Both the position numbers and the translations under genes were made by a program. The notes beneath the pieces were generated by a model. That model had not been told where the DNA came from, ran no database searches, and was given only the letters and a program-made list of their open reading frames with translations. A DNA stretch of 64,000 bases from CAYPTB01 sp964413535 (GTDB lineage: Bacteria > Planctomycetota > UBA1135 > GCA-002686595), in contig CAYPTB010000004.1 of assembly GCA_964413535.1 (NCBI GenBank), positions 62,001 through 126,000 of the forward strand, given 5' to 3'. This document shows positions 35,300 through 42,512 of this stretch, piece by piece; the stretch's first letter is position 1; every line of letters starts with the position of its first letter.

Positions 35300-35413
35300 A
35301 CATCAGGGGCCACGACGGGTGACCGCGGGGGTCTGGGAGTATTCCGAAGTGCTTCCCGGGTATTCTGGCGCTCGTGCACCCGAAGAGCGTCGTTCCTCGA
35401 AGGATACGGACCA

Positions 35414-35683
35414 TTGGACCTCCCGCCTAACGCTGCCTTCAATCCCGTCAGGGGTCCTAGAGTTCCTTCAACGTATATTCAGGAGCGCGCAGGCGTCCTT
35501 CGTGTCTCAGAGCTGCTGAACTCTGCCGGCGTGGTCTTCCGCGAGACACCCAACGCCGACGTTGGAATTGATGGATATGCCGAACTTGTCGATGAGAATG
35601 GGCATGCCACGGGCGCGACAATTGCGGTACAAATAGGTCGCTCACTGGTTCGCGGCTTTCGAAAAGGCCGGGTGTTGCACTAA
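35414..35683 (+). pseudogene. Truncated DUF4365 protein (N-terminal fragment)
   Basis: ERAGVLRVSELLNSAGVVFRETPNADVGIDGYAELVDENGHATGATIAVQI matches the conserved start of DUF4365, a nuclease-like domain common in defence loci. After VQI the similarity stops and the frame ends within 15 residues, so the catalytic K-x-G/S region and the rest are lost. A start is unclear; TTG 35414 is the best candidate. The fragment lies between R2 and R3 and is probably dead. Confidence 0.6.
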
Positions 35684-35741
35684 CTGTTGCTGGAAGTTCT
35701 TCACGGCTGGGCGGCCAACTGCGCGCGGCACACGAGACGCA

Positions 35742-36078
35742 GCGCCGACGTGGCGCTGCTGAACTCGCGGCCTCGGTGACAACCTAGCCGCAGATGCCGA
35801 CGGTCTCTACGCCGCTTCGCTCTTCCTCCTCGTAGCGGGCGCTCGCAGTCCCATCCGCACGAGCTGCTCGCCCATGATGGCGCGCGCGGACTCGATGGTG
35901 TGCAGAAGCTCGGCGTTGCCCGCCGCCGCCTCGATCGCCTTGTGGACCGCCTTCACCGCGAGCAGGAACGGCCTGCCCTCGGGCGCAGCCTTGACCTGCT
36001 TGGCGGCGGCGCGACTTTCGATCGACTGGATCTTCGCCTGGAGGTCAGCGATCTGCGCTCGGGCGTGCGGCGGTTGCG
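35742..36078 (-). repeat. Repeat copy R3: ~82 codons of the anchor gene, frameshifted
   Basis: This is the longest degenerate copy. The minus strand starts RNRRTPE, loses one base in the run that reads cagcag in the intact gene, then continues in register with PEGRPFLLAVKAVHKAIEAAAGNAELLHTIESARAIMGEQLVRMGLRAPATRRKSEAA-stop (stop at 35808-35810). Hairpin AGCGCC-GACGT-GGCGCT is at 35742-35758. The flank GCGCTGCT...CTCGCGGC...CTAGC is shared with R1. Confidence 0.8.
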
Positions 36079-36189
36079 TGCAGTTTGTTGGCGTACGCCA
36101 GCAAATAGCGGCATCATGAGTAGCACGAGGTCCGCCCAGCGGATGCGCACTTCGGCGCTTCGGCGCGCTTGTCGTACCCTACTACTCAA

Positions 36190-37128
36190 ATGGGGATTTT
36201 GCGTGTCGAGACGACAGGGTGGTCTCACCACCGACTGCCCTGGGACGGCCTCGTTCAAAGTTTGGCGGAGCGCCACCACGCGGACGACGGAGTCCTGCTC
36301 ATCGGTTCAGTCGAGCAGACACTCAACACGCGGGGCGCCATCCATGAACCCTGGGTTGGGTTTCTCCACTGGTGTCCCGGCACACCGTCATACATAAACC
36401 GACTGTATCCCGACCCTCCCTACGATCTCGACGACGTCCTAGCCAGCGGCGCGATGCGCGCATCACTGGAGCACTGCCGAGGGCTCCTGACTTTCTCGGC
36501 GTGGTTGCGCAACCATGTCGAGACCCGGGTTGGTTCCCTTGTGGAGGTGCGCGCTCTGAAGCTTCCGACGACGACATTCGTCTCAGACTTCTCGCCCGCG
36601 GACTTCCTCGCACAGGATCGGCACGAGTTGCTGCTCCTCGGGCACTGGCTCAGGAACGCGGCGTCCTTCTACGCCCTGGACCCTGGTCCCAGATGGACCA
36701 AGACATGGTTGCCCGGAGATCCGCGCTGCCCAACCGCCAGCCTCTTGATCGCGCAAGGAGGCCGCGACGACGGGAGCGTCACGATTCCAGAGTATTTGTC
36801 CCACGAGGTCTTGGACGAACGCCTCCGTAGCTGCGTCGTCTATTTGGACTTGGTGGCGGCCGCTGCAAACAACGCAGTAGTCGAGAGCATCGTGCGCGCA
36901 ACACCAGCCATCGTACGGAGGTTGCCCGCGACCGTGGAGTACTTCGGGACTGAATACCCGTTGCTGACTGATAACCCGGGAGTGGATGCCGCAGAGTGGC
37001 TGCGTGACGTTAGTCGAGTAATAGCTGCTCACGAGTATCTTCTCGAGCGGAGGAGCGCAATAGACCTAACGCAGGGTGCGTTGCTTCGCGGTTTCTGCGA
37101 CGCGCTCCAGGCATTTGGCACTTCCTAA
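36190..37128 (+). CDS. GT-B glycosyltransferase-like hypothetical protein
   Basis: 312 residues from ATG 36190. VETTGWSHHRLPWDGLVQSL, EPWVGFLHWCPGTPSYI and SLEHCRGLLTFSAWLRNHVETRV resemble a family of polysaccharide-locus proteins with a GT-B-like fold (W-V-G-F-L-H...P and a mid-protein CRGLLTLSxxL helix), followed by the LLLGHWLRNAASFYAL block. There is no firm catalytic motif, and I would not name a sugar donor. It is the first gene in the cassette between R3 and R4. A defence role is suggested only by location; a surface-modification enzyme is equally possible. Confidence 0.55.
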   Translation: MGILRVETTGWSHHRLPWDGLVQSLAERHHADDGVLLIGSVEQTLNTRGAIHEPWVGFLHWCPGTPSYINRLYPDPPYDLDDVLASGAMRASLEHCRGLLTFSAWLRNHVETRVGSLVEVRALKLPTTTFVSDFSPADFLAQDRHELLLLGHWLRNAASFYALDPGPRWTKTWLPGDPRCPTASLLIAQGGRDDGSVTIPEYLSHEVLDERLRSCVVYLDLVAAAANNAVVESIVRATPAIVRRLPATVEYFGTEYPLLTDNPGVDAAEWLRDVSRVIAAHEYLLERRSAIDLTQGALLRGFCDALQAFGTS

Positions 37129-37237
37129 CCAGACTGTAACGGCACGGCCCCGTGCAGCTGCACATTTGAGCTAGGAGACGCCTCCGCGTACGCTGATTCG
37201 TCACTCGCGGACGGTGAGCGACGTATAGTCCATGGGG

Positions 37238-38422
37238 CTACTTGTACTGAAGCAATTGGACGATGCGATCGCTTTGGTCGAGGGTGGCAAGCGCCGACGA
37301 GGTCAGGTCAGACATCGCCGCGAACTCGTGCTTGTGGCATAGGCCTAGAACCTTTTCGAGCGTGCGTTCAGCTTCGACGGCATGTCCGATGCCTGATAGT
37401 GCGACACCCTCTGAGAATCCAAGCATGGTTCGCCACATCGGGTCGATCTCGTCCAGCAACGGGTCGATGGAGGAACGCGCCCGGTCGACAGCTCGCAGGG
37501 TCGCGTCATAGTCCTTGCCTATCACGTCCTCCATCGCGTCTACGAGCCCCAGCAGGAATAGCAAGTCGCTCGGCAGGTTCTGCGGGAGACGGTCACGCGC
37601 GGCAGCGAAGGCGCGACGCGCGCCTGCGTTCTTGGTGTAGACAGACGTAAAACCGAGGTCGCAAAGAGTACGCACATAGAAGCGCGTATCAGTTGCGGGA
37701 TTCAGGCGCGCCAAACCTTCGATTAGCAGCTGGCTGGAGATCGCACCCTTGCGGCAGTTGTGCATCGCAACGCCACGTTCGTGCAGTAGCCTGGCACCAG
37801 CAATGCGGTTTCCGAGGGCGCGATCGTCCAGCACCAACTGGGCACGGCCAAGCAGCGTCGCGTTCTCCTGGCGTAGCGCGTCGCCGACGTGAGTCACGCG
37901 CTGGCTTTGCTGGGAGAGCGCGAGCAGTGCCGAGACCACGTCGCCGGTCCCTCCCGCCATAAGCGTCGAGCGCAGCGATTGCGACAGCATGTAGATCGCC
38001 GCACGGCACTCGTTCGCCCCGAGCCGCGGCGTGCGAATGAGCGCGTCGATGAGTTGATCGAGCGAGTCGTACGCGAAATCGTGCTGGCTCGGCGGTTCCG
38101 GACTCAGGGGAAGCGGAGCATCGGCTGAGCCTCGAAAGCTCGGAGAAAGTTTGTGGAGCGGCGGAGCTGAAATGCCTCGCCGCGTGCAGTAGTCGCGAAC
38201 TCCGATCGCGTACTCTCGCGCTACGCGCACGGAGATCTGGGCAGTCGGCTTGCTCCCGAGGGCCAGCAGGCGCCGCATGCGCTTTATGGCTGTGTCCAGG
38301 GTTTCCTGAGGAAAGATCCCAGCCGCGAGGCTCTCGTCCGACACTCCCTGAGTCTTGAGGCGGTTCCGCAATTCGCGGAGGAACTCCACGTTTGGGCGTT
38401 CGAGGTCACGGCGACGGATCAT
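37238..38422 (-). CDS. Helical repeat (TPR-like) hypothetical protein
   Basis: 394 residues, almost all helix-forming. The N-terminal 70 residues (VEFLRELRNRLKTQGVSDESLAAGIF...AIKRMRRLLALG) could be a small DNA-binding or dimerisation region. The remainder has paired helices with alternating aromatic/Ala positions (GARLLHERGVAMHNCRKG, TRFYVRTLCDLGFTSVYTKNAGARRAFAAARDRL, GHAVEAERTLEKVLGLCHKHEF) like degenerate TPRs. No enzyme motif. It is divergent from the membrane protein at 38544, with a 121-nt shared promoter region; the two may form a sensor/effector pair, which is inference. Confidence 0.65.
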   Translation of the reverse strand: MIRRRDLERPNVEFLRELRNRLKTQGVSDESLAAGIFPQETLDTAIKRMRRLLALGSKPTAQISVRVAREYAIGVRDYCTRRGISAPPLHKLSPSFRGSADAPLPLSPEPPSQHDFAYDSLDQLIDALIRTPRLGANECRAAIYMLSQSLRSTLMAGGTGDVVSALLALSQQSQRVTHVGDALRQENATLLGRAQLVLDDRALGNRIAGARLLHERGVAMHNCRKGAISSQLLIEGLARLNPATDTRFYVRTLCDLGFTSVYTKNAGARRAFAAARDRLPQNLPSDLLFLLGLVDAMEDVIGKDYDATLRAVDRARSSIDPLLDEIDPMWRTMLGFSEGVALSGIGHAVEAERTLEKVLGLCHKHEFAAMSDLTSSALATLDQSDRIVQLLQYK

Positions 38423-38543
38423 GGTCCTTCTCTAGCTCTGACCGTGGTTGGGTGTCAGGTGTCCTGAAGTGTCCTGGGTGGACTCTAGCCTTTGCCCCAT
38501 GCTCGTCCCGGACCTCACGAACGGGGTCCAGGAGGTCCTGGCA

Positions 38544-39062
38544 ATGTTGAAGAACTTGACAGAGAGTGCCCGAAAGCATGGATGGGGCTGGCTGATCGGA
38601 CTCGCAATCGCAGCTGTCGTCGCCATCTTGGCAGGTCCCCTCGGCCGCATCGGGGAGCACCTCACGGGCGGCATTTCCCGCGCAACGAATGCCTACTTGG
38701 TCACAGCGGATGGCCATGCCCTGCCGGCGGGTCGGGTCTCAAGCGGGCGAGGTCCAGAGGTCGAGGTCGGCCCCAACGGCGCGTTCACTCCTCACCCCGA
38801 GTGGCCGGACGGGTCTGATCTGATGGTGTATGGCCCCCCTCAGGAAGAGAACTTTGGGTCACTCCTAGGCGAGTACGTTCTGCGCGCCCGCGAGAACGGC
38901 GAGTGGGAGCCGATCCGGCTCCGACAGACCCACGCGGAGATTTGCGGCTCGCCTGCGGCTCTCAGGCACGCGTGGGCTCAACCAGTTTCGCAGGATCCAG
39001 GGGAGCCGCCGCCCCCCTGGACCATGCATCTGCAGGAGCATGCGCAAGCGGCCCCCCCCTAA
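38544..39062 (+). CDS. Single-pass membrane protein with C-terminal extracytoplasmic domain
   Basis: 172 residues from ATG 38544, chosen for the strong AGGAGGT at 38530-38536. One membrane helix (WGWLIGLAIAAVVAILAGPLG, about 13-33) follows a short amphipathic N-terminus. The rest is polar, with a beta-rich stretch (AYLVTADGHALPAGRVSSG...GPNGAFTPHPEWPDG) like a carboxypeptidase-regulatory fold, and a Pro-rich end. Family unknown. It ends 107 nt before the R4 hairpins. Confidence 0.6.
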   Translation: MLKNLTESARKHGWGWLIGLAIAAVVAILAGPLGRIGEHLTGGISRATNAYLVTADGHALPAGRVSSGRGPEVEVGPNGAFTPHPEWPDGSDLMVYGPPQEENFGSLLGEYVLRARENGEWEPIRLRQTHAEICGSPAALRHAWAQPVSQDPGEPPPPWTMHLQEHAQAAPP

Positions 39063-39168
39063 GCGCAATTTCCTGCCGGACTCGCCGGGGAACCCATCCA
39101 AGCAAGCGCATGCAGACATGAGCGCTGCACACACGAACGATCCATGGTCTGCCCTCGGTTTCGTGGAC

Positions 39169-39312
39169 AGCCGGCTCGGCTGGGGCCGCTTTGCCCCGGT
39201 TGCCCTTAGAAGCTACGCCGCCTCGCCTCGACGCGGCCGGCTGACCGGCGCGCGGACGCCCATCGTGATCATGTGCTCGGCGAGGATCGGCCGGGCAGCT
39301 TCGACCTCACCC
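39169..39312 (-). repeat. Repeat copy R4: ~33 codons of the anchor gene 3' end with hairpins
   Basis: Minus strand EVEAARPILAEHMITMGVRAPVSRPRRGEAA-stop (stop at 39213-39215) is nearly identical in protein to the end of the intact gene. Hairpins: AGCCG-GCT-CGGCT (39169-39181) and GGGGC-CGCTTT-GCCCC (39182-39197). The first stem differs in sequence from the other copies but is still fully paired. About 90 nt of unassigned sequence follow before the caspase-like gene. Confidence 0.78.
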
Positions 39313-39401
39313 GGCATCCCTCGGCGGAGGACAGGGCTTGACGGAAGGAATCCAGGGTCGCAATGATCGCTGCTTGCGGCTAGTTGACCTCATGTTCCGT
39401 C

Positions 39402-40883
39402 ATGGCAGAGTATCCAGTGATCGAACCACCGCTAACCAATCTACGAGAGGAAGTGAACAAAATCCTCGACAGAATTATTGGGATCCTTCCGATTCCCATC
39501 TTACTTGTAGCAGCGGTGATCAGCGCCGTGGCGTGGGGTATCAAGCAACAGACAGGAACCACGAACTATCGTCAGATTGCATCGAATCCAGCGTTTCAAT
39601 TCGTAACCTTGTTTGGTGCTTTAGGCATCGTCGGCTATTACGGTACTCTTGCTATTCTTCGCGCCAGGGCTCGCCCGACCTTTGATTTCGGGCAGCGGGG
39701 CGTATCCATTGCTCGATTTCAGAATGATACTCAAGGAACGGTTCAATTACACACAGTGGAGGAACTGCGCACTGCTCTTGCCGCGCGCGCGGAACTACGA
39801 GACGTTCGGGTTGCCGCATCCCTTCAGACGCTTACGGATCATCAGGAAGCCCTGGAACTCGCAAGGTCTACTGGGGCGGCTGCCTGCCTCTGGGGGGCGT
39901 ATGTTGAGCCCAACATCGTCCACGTAGCGCTCTCGACGAAGGAATCACAATGCGAAACCCGCCTTACGGTTGTAGACTTTCCGAACATAACCTCAGTCAT
40001 AACCGCGATACTTCAAGTCCTTGAACAAGCTAGGCCGTCAGATATCCACGCGACGGTGTCCCTGTCCTATCTCGAACGTCAGCTCGATGTAGAACGGCAG
40101 ACCTCTCAGGAGTTGCGGGCGACAATTGAGGCACTGTCTAAGAGCGTGGCGTCGCGCCTTGGTGACCTGCCTCCGAGTTCGGTAGCAACGGCAGAGCTGA
40201 AACGAAGACGTTCCGTCCTCTTGGTTGGTGTGTCAGAGTATCACTCGTTGCCACACCTCGTCTTCGCATTCGAAAACGCGAATGCTATCTATGACACCGT
40301 GCAGACGTTATGGCCTGAGTCTAATAGACTCATCTCTGGCCAGGCCGTTACAAGGGCCGAACTCATGGAGAGCGTTAATAGTCTTGCACGAGAAGCGGAA
40401 CGTGGAGACCAAATCTGGTTTTACTTTAGCGGACACGCAGTGGAAGTTGCGGATGGTGGTCTCTATTTGCTCCCCTCTGACACGACTGGCTCGGAAGTTC
40501 TGGGAGGCGGAGTCTCAGCGCGTGAGGTGGTATCAATTCTTGGACAGAGTCTTGCGGAACAGATTGTGATTATACTCGATACGAGTTATGCTGGACTTCT
40601 GTCAATACCGGATCGACCGGGGATGGTTATTATTTCTTCAACGGGGGCACAGGAGGCAGCGATGGATCACCCCTCATCGCAAGGCGGGTCGTTTACTCGG
40701 TCTCTAATAGAGGGGCTCCGCGGCGGCGCCGACGTCAATGGTGATGGATTCGTTTCGGCTACGGAACTCTATCCCTTTGTGCGTCACCAAATGCTAGAGG
40801 GTTTCCGAGAGAGGTCTTTTCAGCAGAGCCCAATGTTGCGGACTTTCTCAAGCATGGACGTCGTTCTGGGACGCACAGAGTAG
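39402..40883 (+). CDS. Membrane-anchored caspase-like (peptidase C14 fold) protein with Ser in place of the catalytic Cys
   Basis: 493 residues from ATG 39402. Two N-terminal membrane helices (ILPIPILLVAAVISAVAWGI and FVTLFGALGIVGYYGTLAIL) are followed by a linker domain (~90-230), a coiled coil (LERQLDVERQTSQELRATIEALSKSV) and a C-terminal caspase domain. Caspase blocks: VLLVGVSEYHSLPHLVFAFENANAI, FYFSGHAVEVADGGLYLLPSD (His ~345), IVIILDTSYAGLLS, and AMDHPSSQGGSFTRSLIEGLRGGADVNGDGFVSATELYPFV. In active C14 enzymes the third block reads D-x-C-Y/H-S-G; here it is D-T-S-Y-A-G, so the nucleophile is Ser. The protein may be a pseudoprotease or an unusual hydrolase. GC is lower than backbone. It is the only gene between R4 and R5. 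Confidence 0.82.
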   Translation: MAEYPVIEPPLTNLREEVNKILDRIIGILPIPILLVAAVISAVAWGIKQQTGTTNYRQIASNPAFQFVTLFGALGIVGYYGTLAILRARARPTFDFGQRGVSIARFQNDTQGTVQLHTVEELRTALAARAELRDVRVAASLQTLTDHQEALELARSTGAAACLWGAYVEPNIVHVALSTKESQCETRLTVVDFPNITSVITAILQVLEQARPSDIHATVSLSYLERQLDVERQTSQELRATIEALSKSVASRLGDLPPSSVATAELKRRRSVLLVGVSEYHSLPHLVFAFENANAIYDTVQTLWPESNRLISGQAVTRAELMESVNSLAREAERGDQIWFYFSGHAVEVADGGLYLLPSDTTGSEVLGGGVSAREVVSILGQSLAEQIVIILDTSYAGLLSIPDRPGMVIISSTGAQEAAMDHPSSQGGSFTRSLIEGLRGGADVNGDGFVSATELYPFVRHQMLEGFRERSFQQSPMLRTFSSMDVVLGRTE

Positions 40884-40907
40884 CCTGCACCGCACTCCAC
40901 GAGCCGC

Positions 40908-40947
40908 AGCGCCTCGTGGGCGCTGAAGCCGGGGCCGCGAGGGGCCC
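40908..40947 (-). terminator. Hairpin pair downstream of the intact anchor gene (R5 flank)
   Basis: AGCGCC-TCGTG-GGCGCT (40908-40924) and GGGCC-GCGAGG-GGCCC (40932-40947) sit just downstream of the small gene's stop on the minus strand and 25 nt after the caspase gene's stop on the plus strand. The same arrangement follows R0, R2 and R4. Neither hairpin has a U tract. They may terminate both convergent genes, or act as a recombination-associated structure. Confidence 0.5.
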
Positions 40948-40961
40948 GGTGGGGGGCGGAC

Positions 40962-41300
40962 CTACGCGGCTTCGCCCCTCGCCTTCCGTCCAGGCCGGCT
41001 CCCGGGCGCGCGGATCCCCATCGTGATCATGTGCTCAGCCAAGATCGCTCGGGCAGCTTCCACCGCCCGCAGCGTCTCTCCGCTGCTCACCTCGATCGCC
41101 TTGTCGAGCGCCTTCACCGCAACCATGAAGGCGCGGCCCTCATCGGACTGCTTGACCGCCTTGGTGGCGGCGCGCTTCTGGATCGAGGCGATCTTGGCTT
41201 CGAGGTCGGCGATCTGCTGCTCGGGCGTGCGGCGGTTACGCTCCTTGGGTTCGGCGACGGCGGTTGCAGATGCGTTCACGTTCTTGGCTTTGCGTGCCAT
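40962..41300 (-). CDS. Small coiled-coil protein, intact member of the repeated anchor family (R5)
   Basis: 112 residues from ATG 41300. A basic Ala/Lys-rich start (MARKAKNVNASATAVAEPKERN) precedes RTPEQQIADLEAKIASIQKRAATKAVKQ, a coiled coil, then FMVAVKALDKAIEVSSGETLRAVEAARAILAEHMITMGIRAP and a basic tail ending RKARGEAA. I know no function; the composition suggests a nucleic-acid-binding or phage-derived helical protein. It is the last gene of a four-gene minus-strand group (41306, 41542, 41795). Five eroded copies of its 3' end (R0-R4) lie upstream in window coordinates, making it the only full-length member. Confidence 0.75.
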   Translation of the reverse strand: MARKAKNVNASATAVAEPKERNRRTPEQQIADLEAKIASIQKRAATKAVKQSDEGRAFMVAVKALDKAIEVSSGETLRAVEAARAILAEHMITMGIRAPGSRPGRKARGEAA

Positions 41301-41305
41301 GGGGA

Positions 41306-41545
41306 TCAGTCCTTGGTTGGGGCGGCCTCGCCGCCGGGTTCATCGATCACTTCGAAGCCGTGGAACACGGCCTGTGCGTAGAGCCCGCGGTTCTCCAGCA
41401 CCCACAGCGCGGACTCGCGGAAGCCCATGGCTTCGCAGAGTTGGGCGACGGCGTCGCGGGCGAGCATGTTCGTGAGGCCGCTAACTCGCACGGCCTCGAT
41501 GCCTTCGAACACAGCGCGGTGGACGGGGACGGGGGACGCGCTCAC
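41306..41545 (-). CDS. Small protein resembling DUF5049
   Basis: 79 residues starting at a GTG (41545) that overlaps the previous stop as GTGA. AVFEGIEAVRVSGLTNMLARDAVAQLCEAMGF and NRGLYAQAVFHGFEV resemble phage/plasmid DUF5049 proteins, which contain an I-x-A-V-R-x-S-G-x-T-N-M block. Function unknown. It is followed by the R5 gene after 5 nt, so the two are almost certainly co-translated. Confidence 0.65.
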   Translation of the reverse strand: MSASPVPVHRAVFEGIEAVRVSGLTNMLARDAVAQLCEAMGFRESALWVLENRGLYAQAVFHGFEVIDEPGGEAAPTKD

Positions 41546-41700
41546 TGGCGGACCTCCGCGATGCGCTCGGTTAGCGCCTGGGTGTTGCGGTCGATCGCCT
41601 CAGCGAGCGCGACGACCGACGCGTTGATGCGCGCGAGTTCCTCGATGAGTTGGTCGAGGACCTCCATGCCCGCGCACGAGGCGAAGGGGAGTTCGTTCAT
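41542..41700 (-). CDS. 52-residue hypothetical protein
   Basis: ATG at 41700 with AAGGA nearby in a segment duplicated in front of the next upstream gene. The product is a single helix (MEVLDQLIEELARINASVVALAEAIDRNTQALTERIAEVRQ) after a short leader, probably a coiled coil. Its stop overlaps the start of the DUF5049-like gene. Confidence 0.6.
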   Translation of the reverse strand: MNELPFASCAGMEVLDQLIEELARINASVVALAEAIDRNTQALTERIAEVRQ

Positions 41701-41768
41701 GCCCCATGTCCTTGCTCGCGGGCGCGAAGTCATCCAGTCGTTTCTGGAGAAGCCGGACATGCTTGGGT
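41701..41768 (-). repeat. Upstream segment U1, copy of U2
   Basis: The segment directly before the 52-residue gene matches the segment before the 100-residue gene (42098-42175) over roughly 70 nt: 21-22 nt around CCATGTCCTTGCTCGCGGGC are identical, then conserved blocks CCAGT-x-GTTT and TTGGGTGG. On the minus strand it provides the AAGGA ribosome-binding site and probably promoter or operator sequence. Confidence 0.6.
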
Positions 41769-41794
41769 GGAGAGCTAAGAACGGTGCCACGTCG

Positions 41795-42097
41795 TCAGGA
41801 GATTTCCTCCGCCATCGCGCGGAACCGGGCGGCCTGCTCCTCATGACGAGCCGCACGTTCGAGCAGCGCGTCGCAGTCACCGAAGTCGAGGTTGTAGGTC
41901 GCGAACGGTAGCTCGTGTTCCGAGCCGTCGCGCGGGATCTCGTACCGCACCGTCGCCAGGTCGCAGCCCATGAAGCCGGCGCCGGGTTCGAATCGAGTGA
42001 CGACGCCGACGATGTCCGACGCGTCCTCGTCGTGCGGGTTGTAGCGGATGACGACCTTCGAGCCGGGTGCGAAGGGCGCGGGATTCGTGGTGGGCAT
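41795..42097 (-). CDS. 100-residue hypothetical protein
   Basis: ATG 42097, preceded by AAGGA. The first half is strand-rich (FAPGSKVVIRYNPHDEDASDIVGVVTRFEPGAGFMGCDLATVRYEI), resembling an SH3- or KOW-like barrel. The C-terminus is a helix (CDALLERAARHEEQAARFRAMAEEIS). No family recognised. First gene of the small minus-strand group. Confidence 0.65.
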   Translation of the reverse strand: MPTTNPAPFAPGSKVVIRYNPHDEDASDIVGVVTRFEPGAGFMGCDLATVRYEIPRDGSEHELPFATYNLDFGDCDALLERAARHEEQAARFRAMAEEIS

Positions 42098-42512
42098 GGC
42101 CCATGTCCTTGCTCGCGGGCGGGAGAGCAGCCAGTTGTTTGTCGCAAACCGAGCAGTTGGGTGGCGAACCAAGAGAGTCAAAGGCATCACGGGCCAGGAG
42201 TTCACGCGATCAGCCTCACAGCAGTGCGCCGGCGCTTCAGGAGACGTCCGATGTCGAGTCTCGCTTTCGGCGCTTGACGATCGCGCGCAAGGTAGGCCTA
42301 CCCGATGGCCCAGCGGCAGCTCTCCGAGCCCGCGAAGAAGGCCTCAGCCTTCGGATGTTCGATTTCGCTCACCCGTGGTGAGAAGCAAGCTCACAACTCC
42401 AGATTGAGGGCACTACCAAAAAGCCGCGGCGTCCAATGGAAACTTCCTGCGGTCGGAGCCAAGGGGATCCATCGTCCGCGTTCTCAAGTAGTCACGAAGG
42501 GGAGGTCTCGGG
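42098..42512. other. Intergenic region with upstream segment U2
   Basis: 42098-42175 is U2, the copy of U1. The rest holds no ORF with coding character. A short inverted repeat GAAGGC/GCCTTC lies near 42336-42353. The region separates a minus-strand group from a plus-strand gene, so promoters for both directions should be here. Confidence 0.5.

Noticed and set aside
36169..36189. Upstream TTG start for the GT-like protein
   Set aside because: The ATG at 36190 begins right before the conserved VETTGWSHHR block; the extension adds nothing recognisable.
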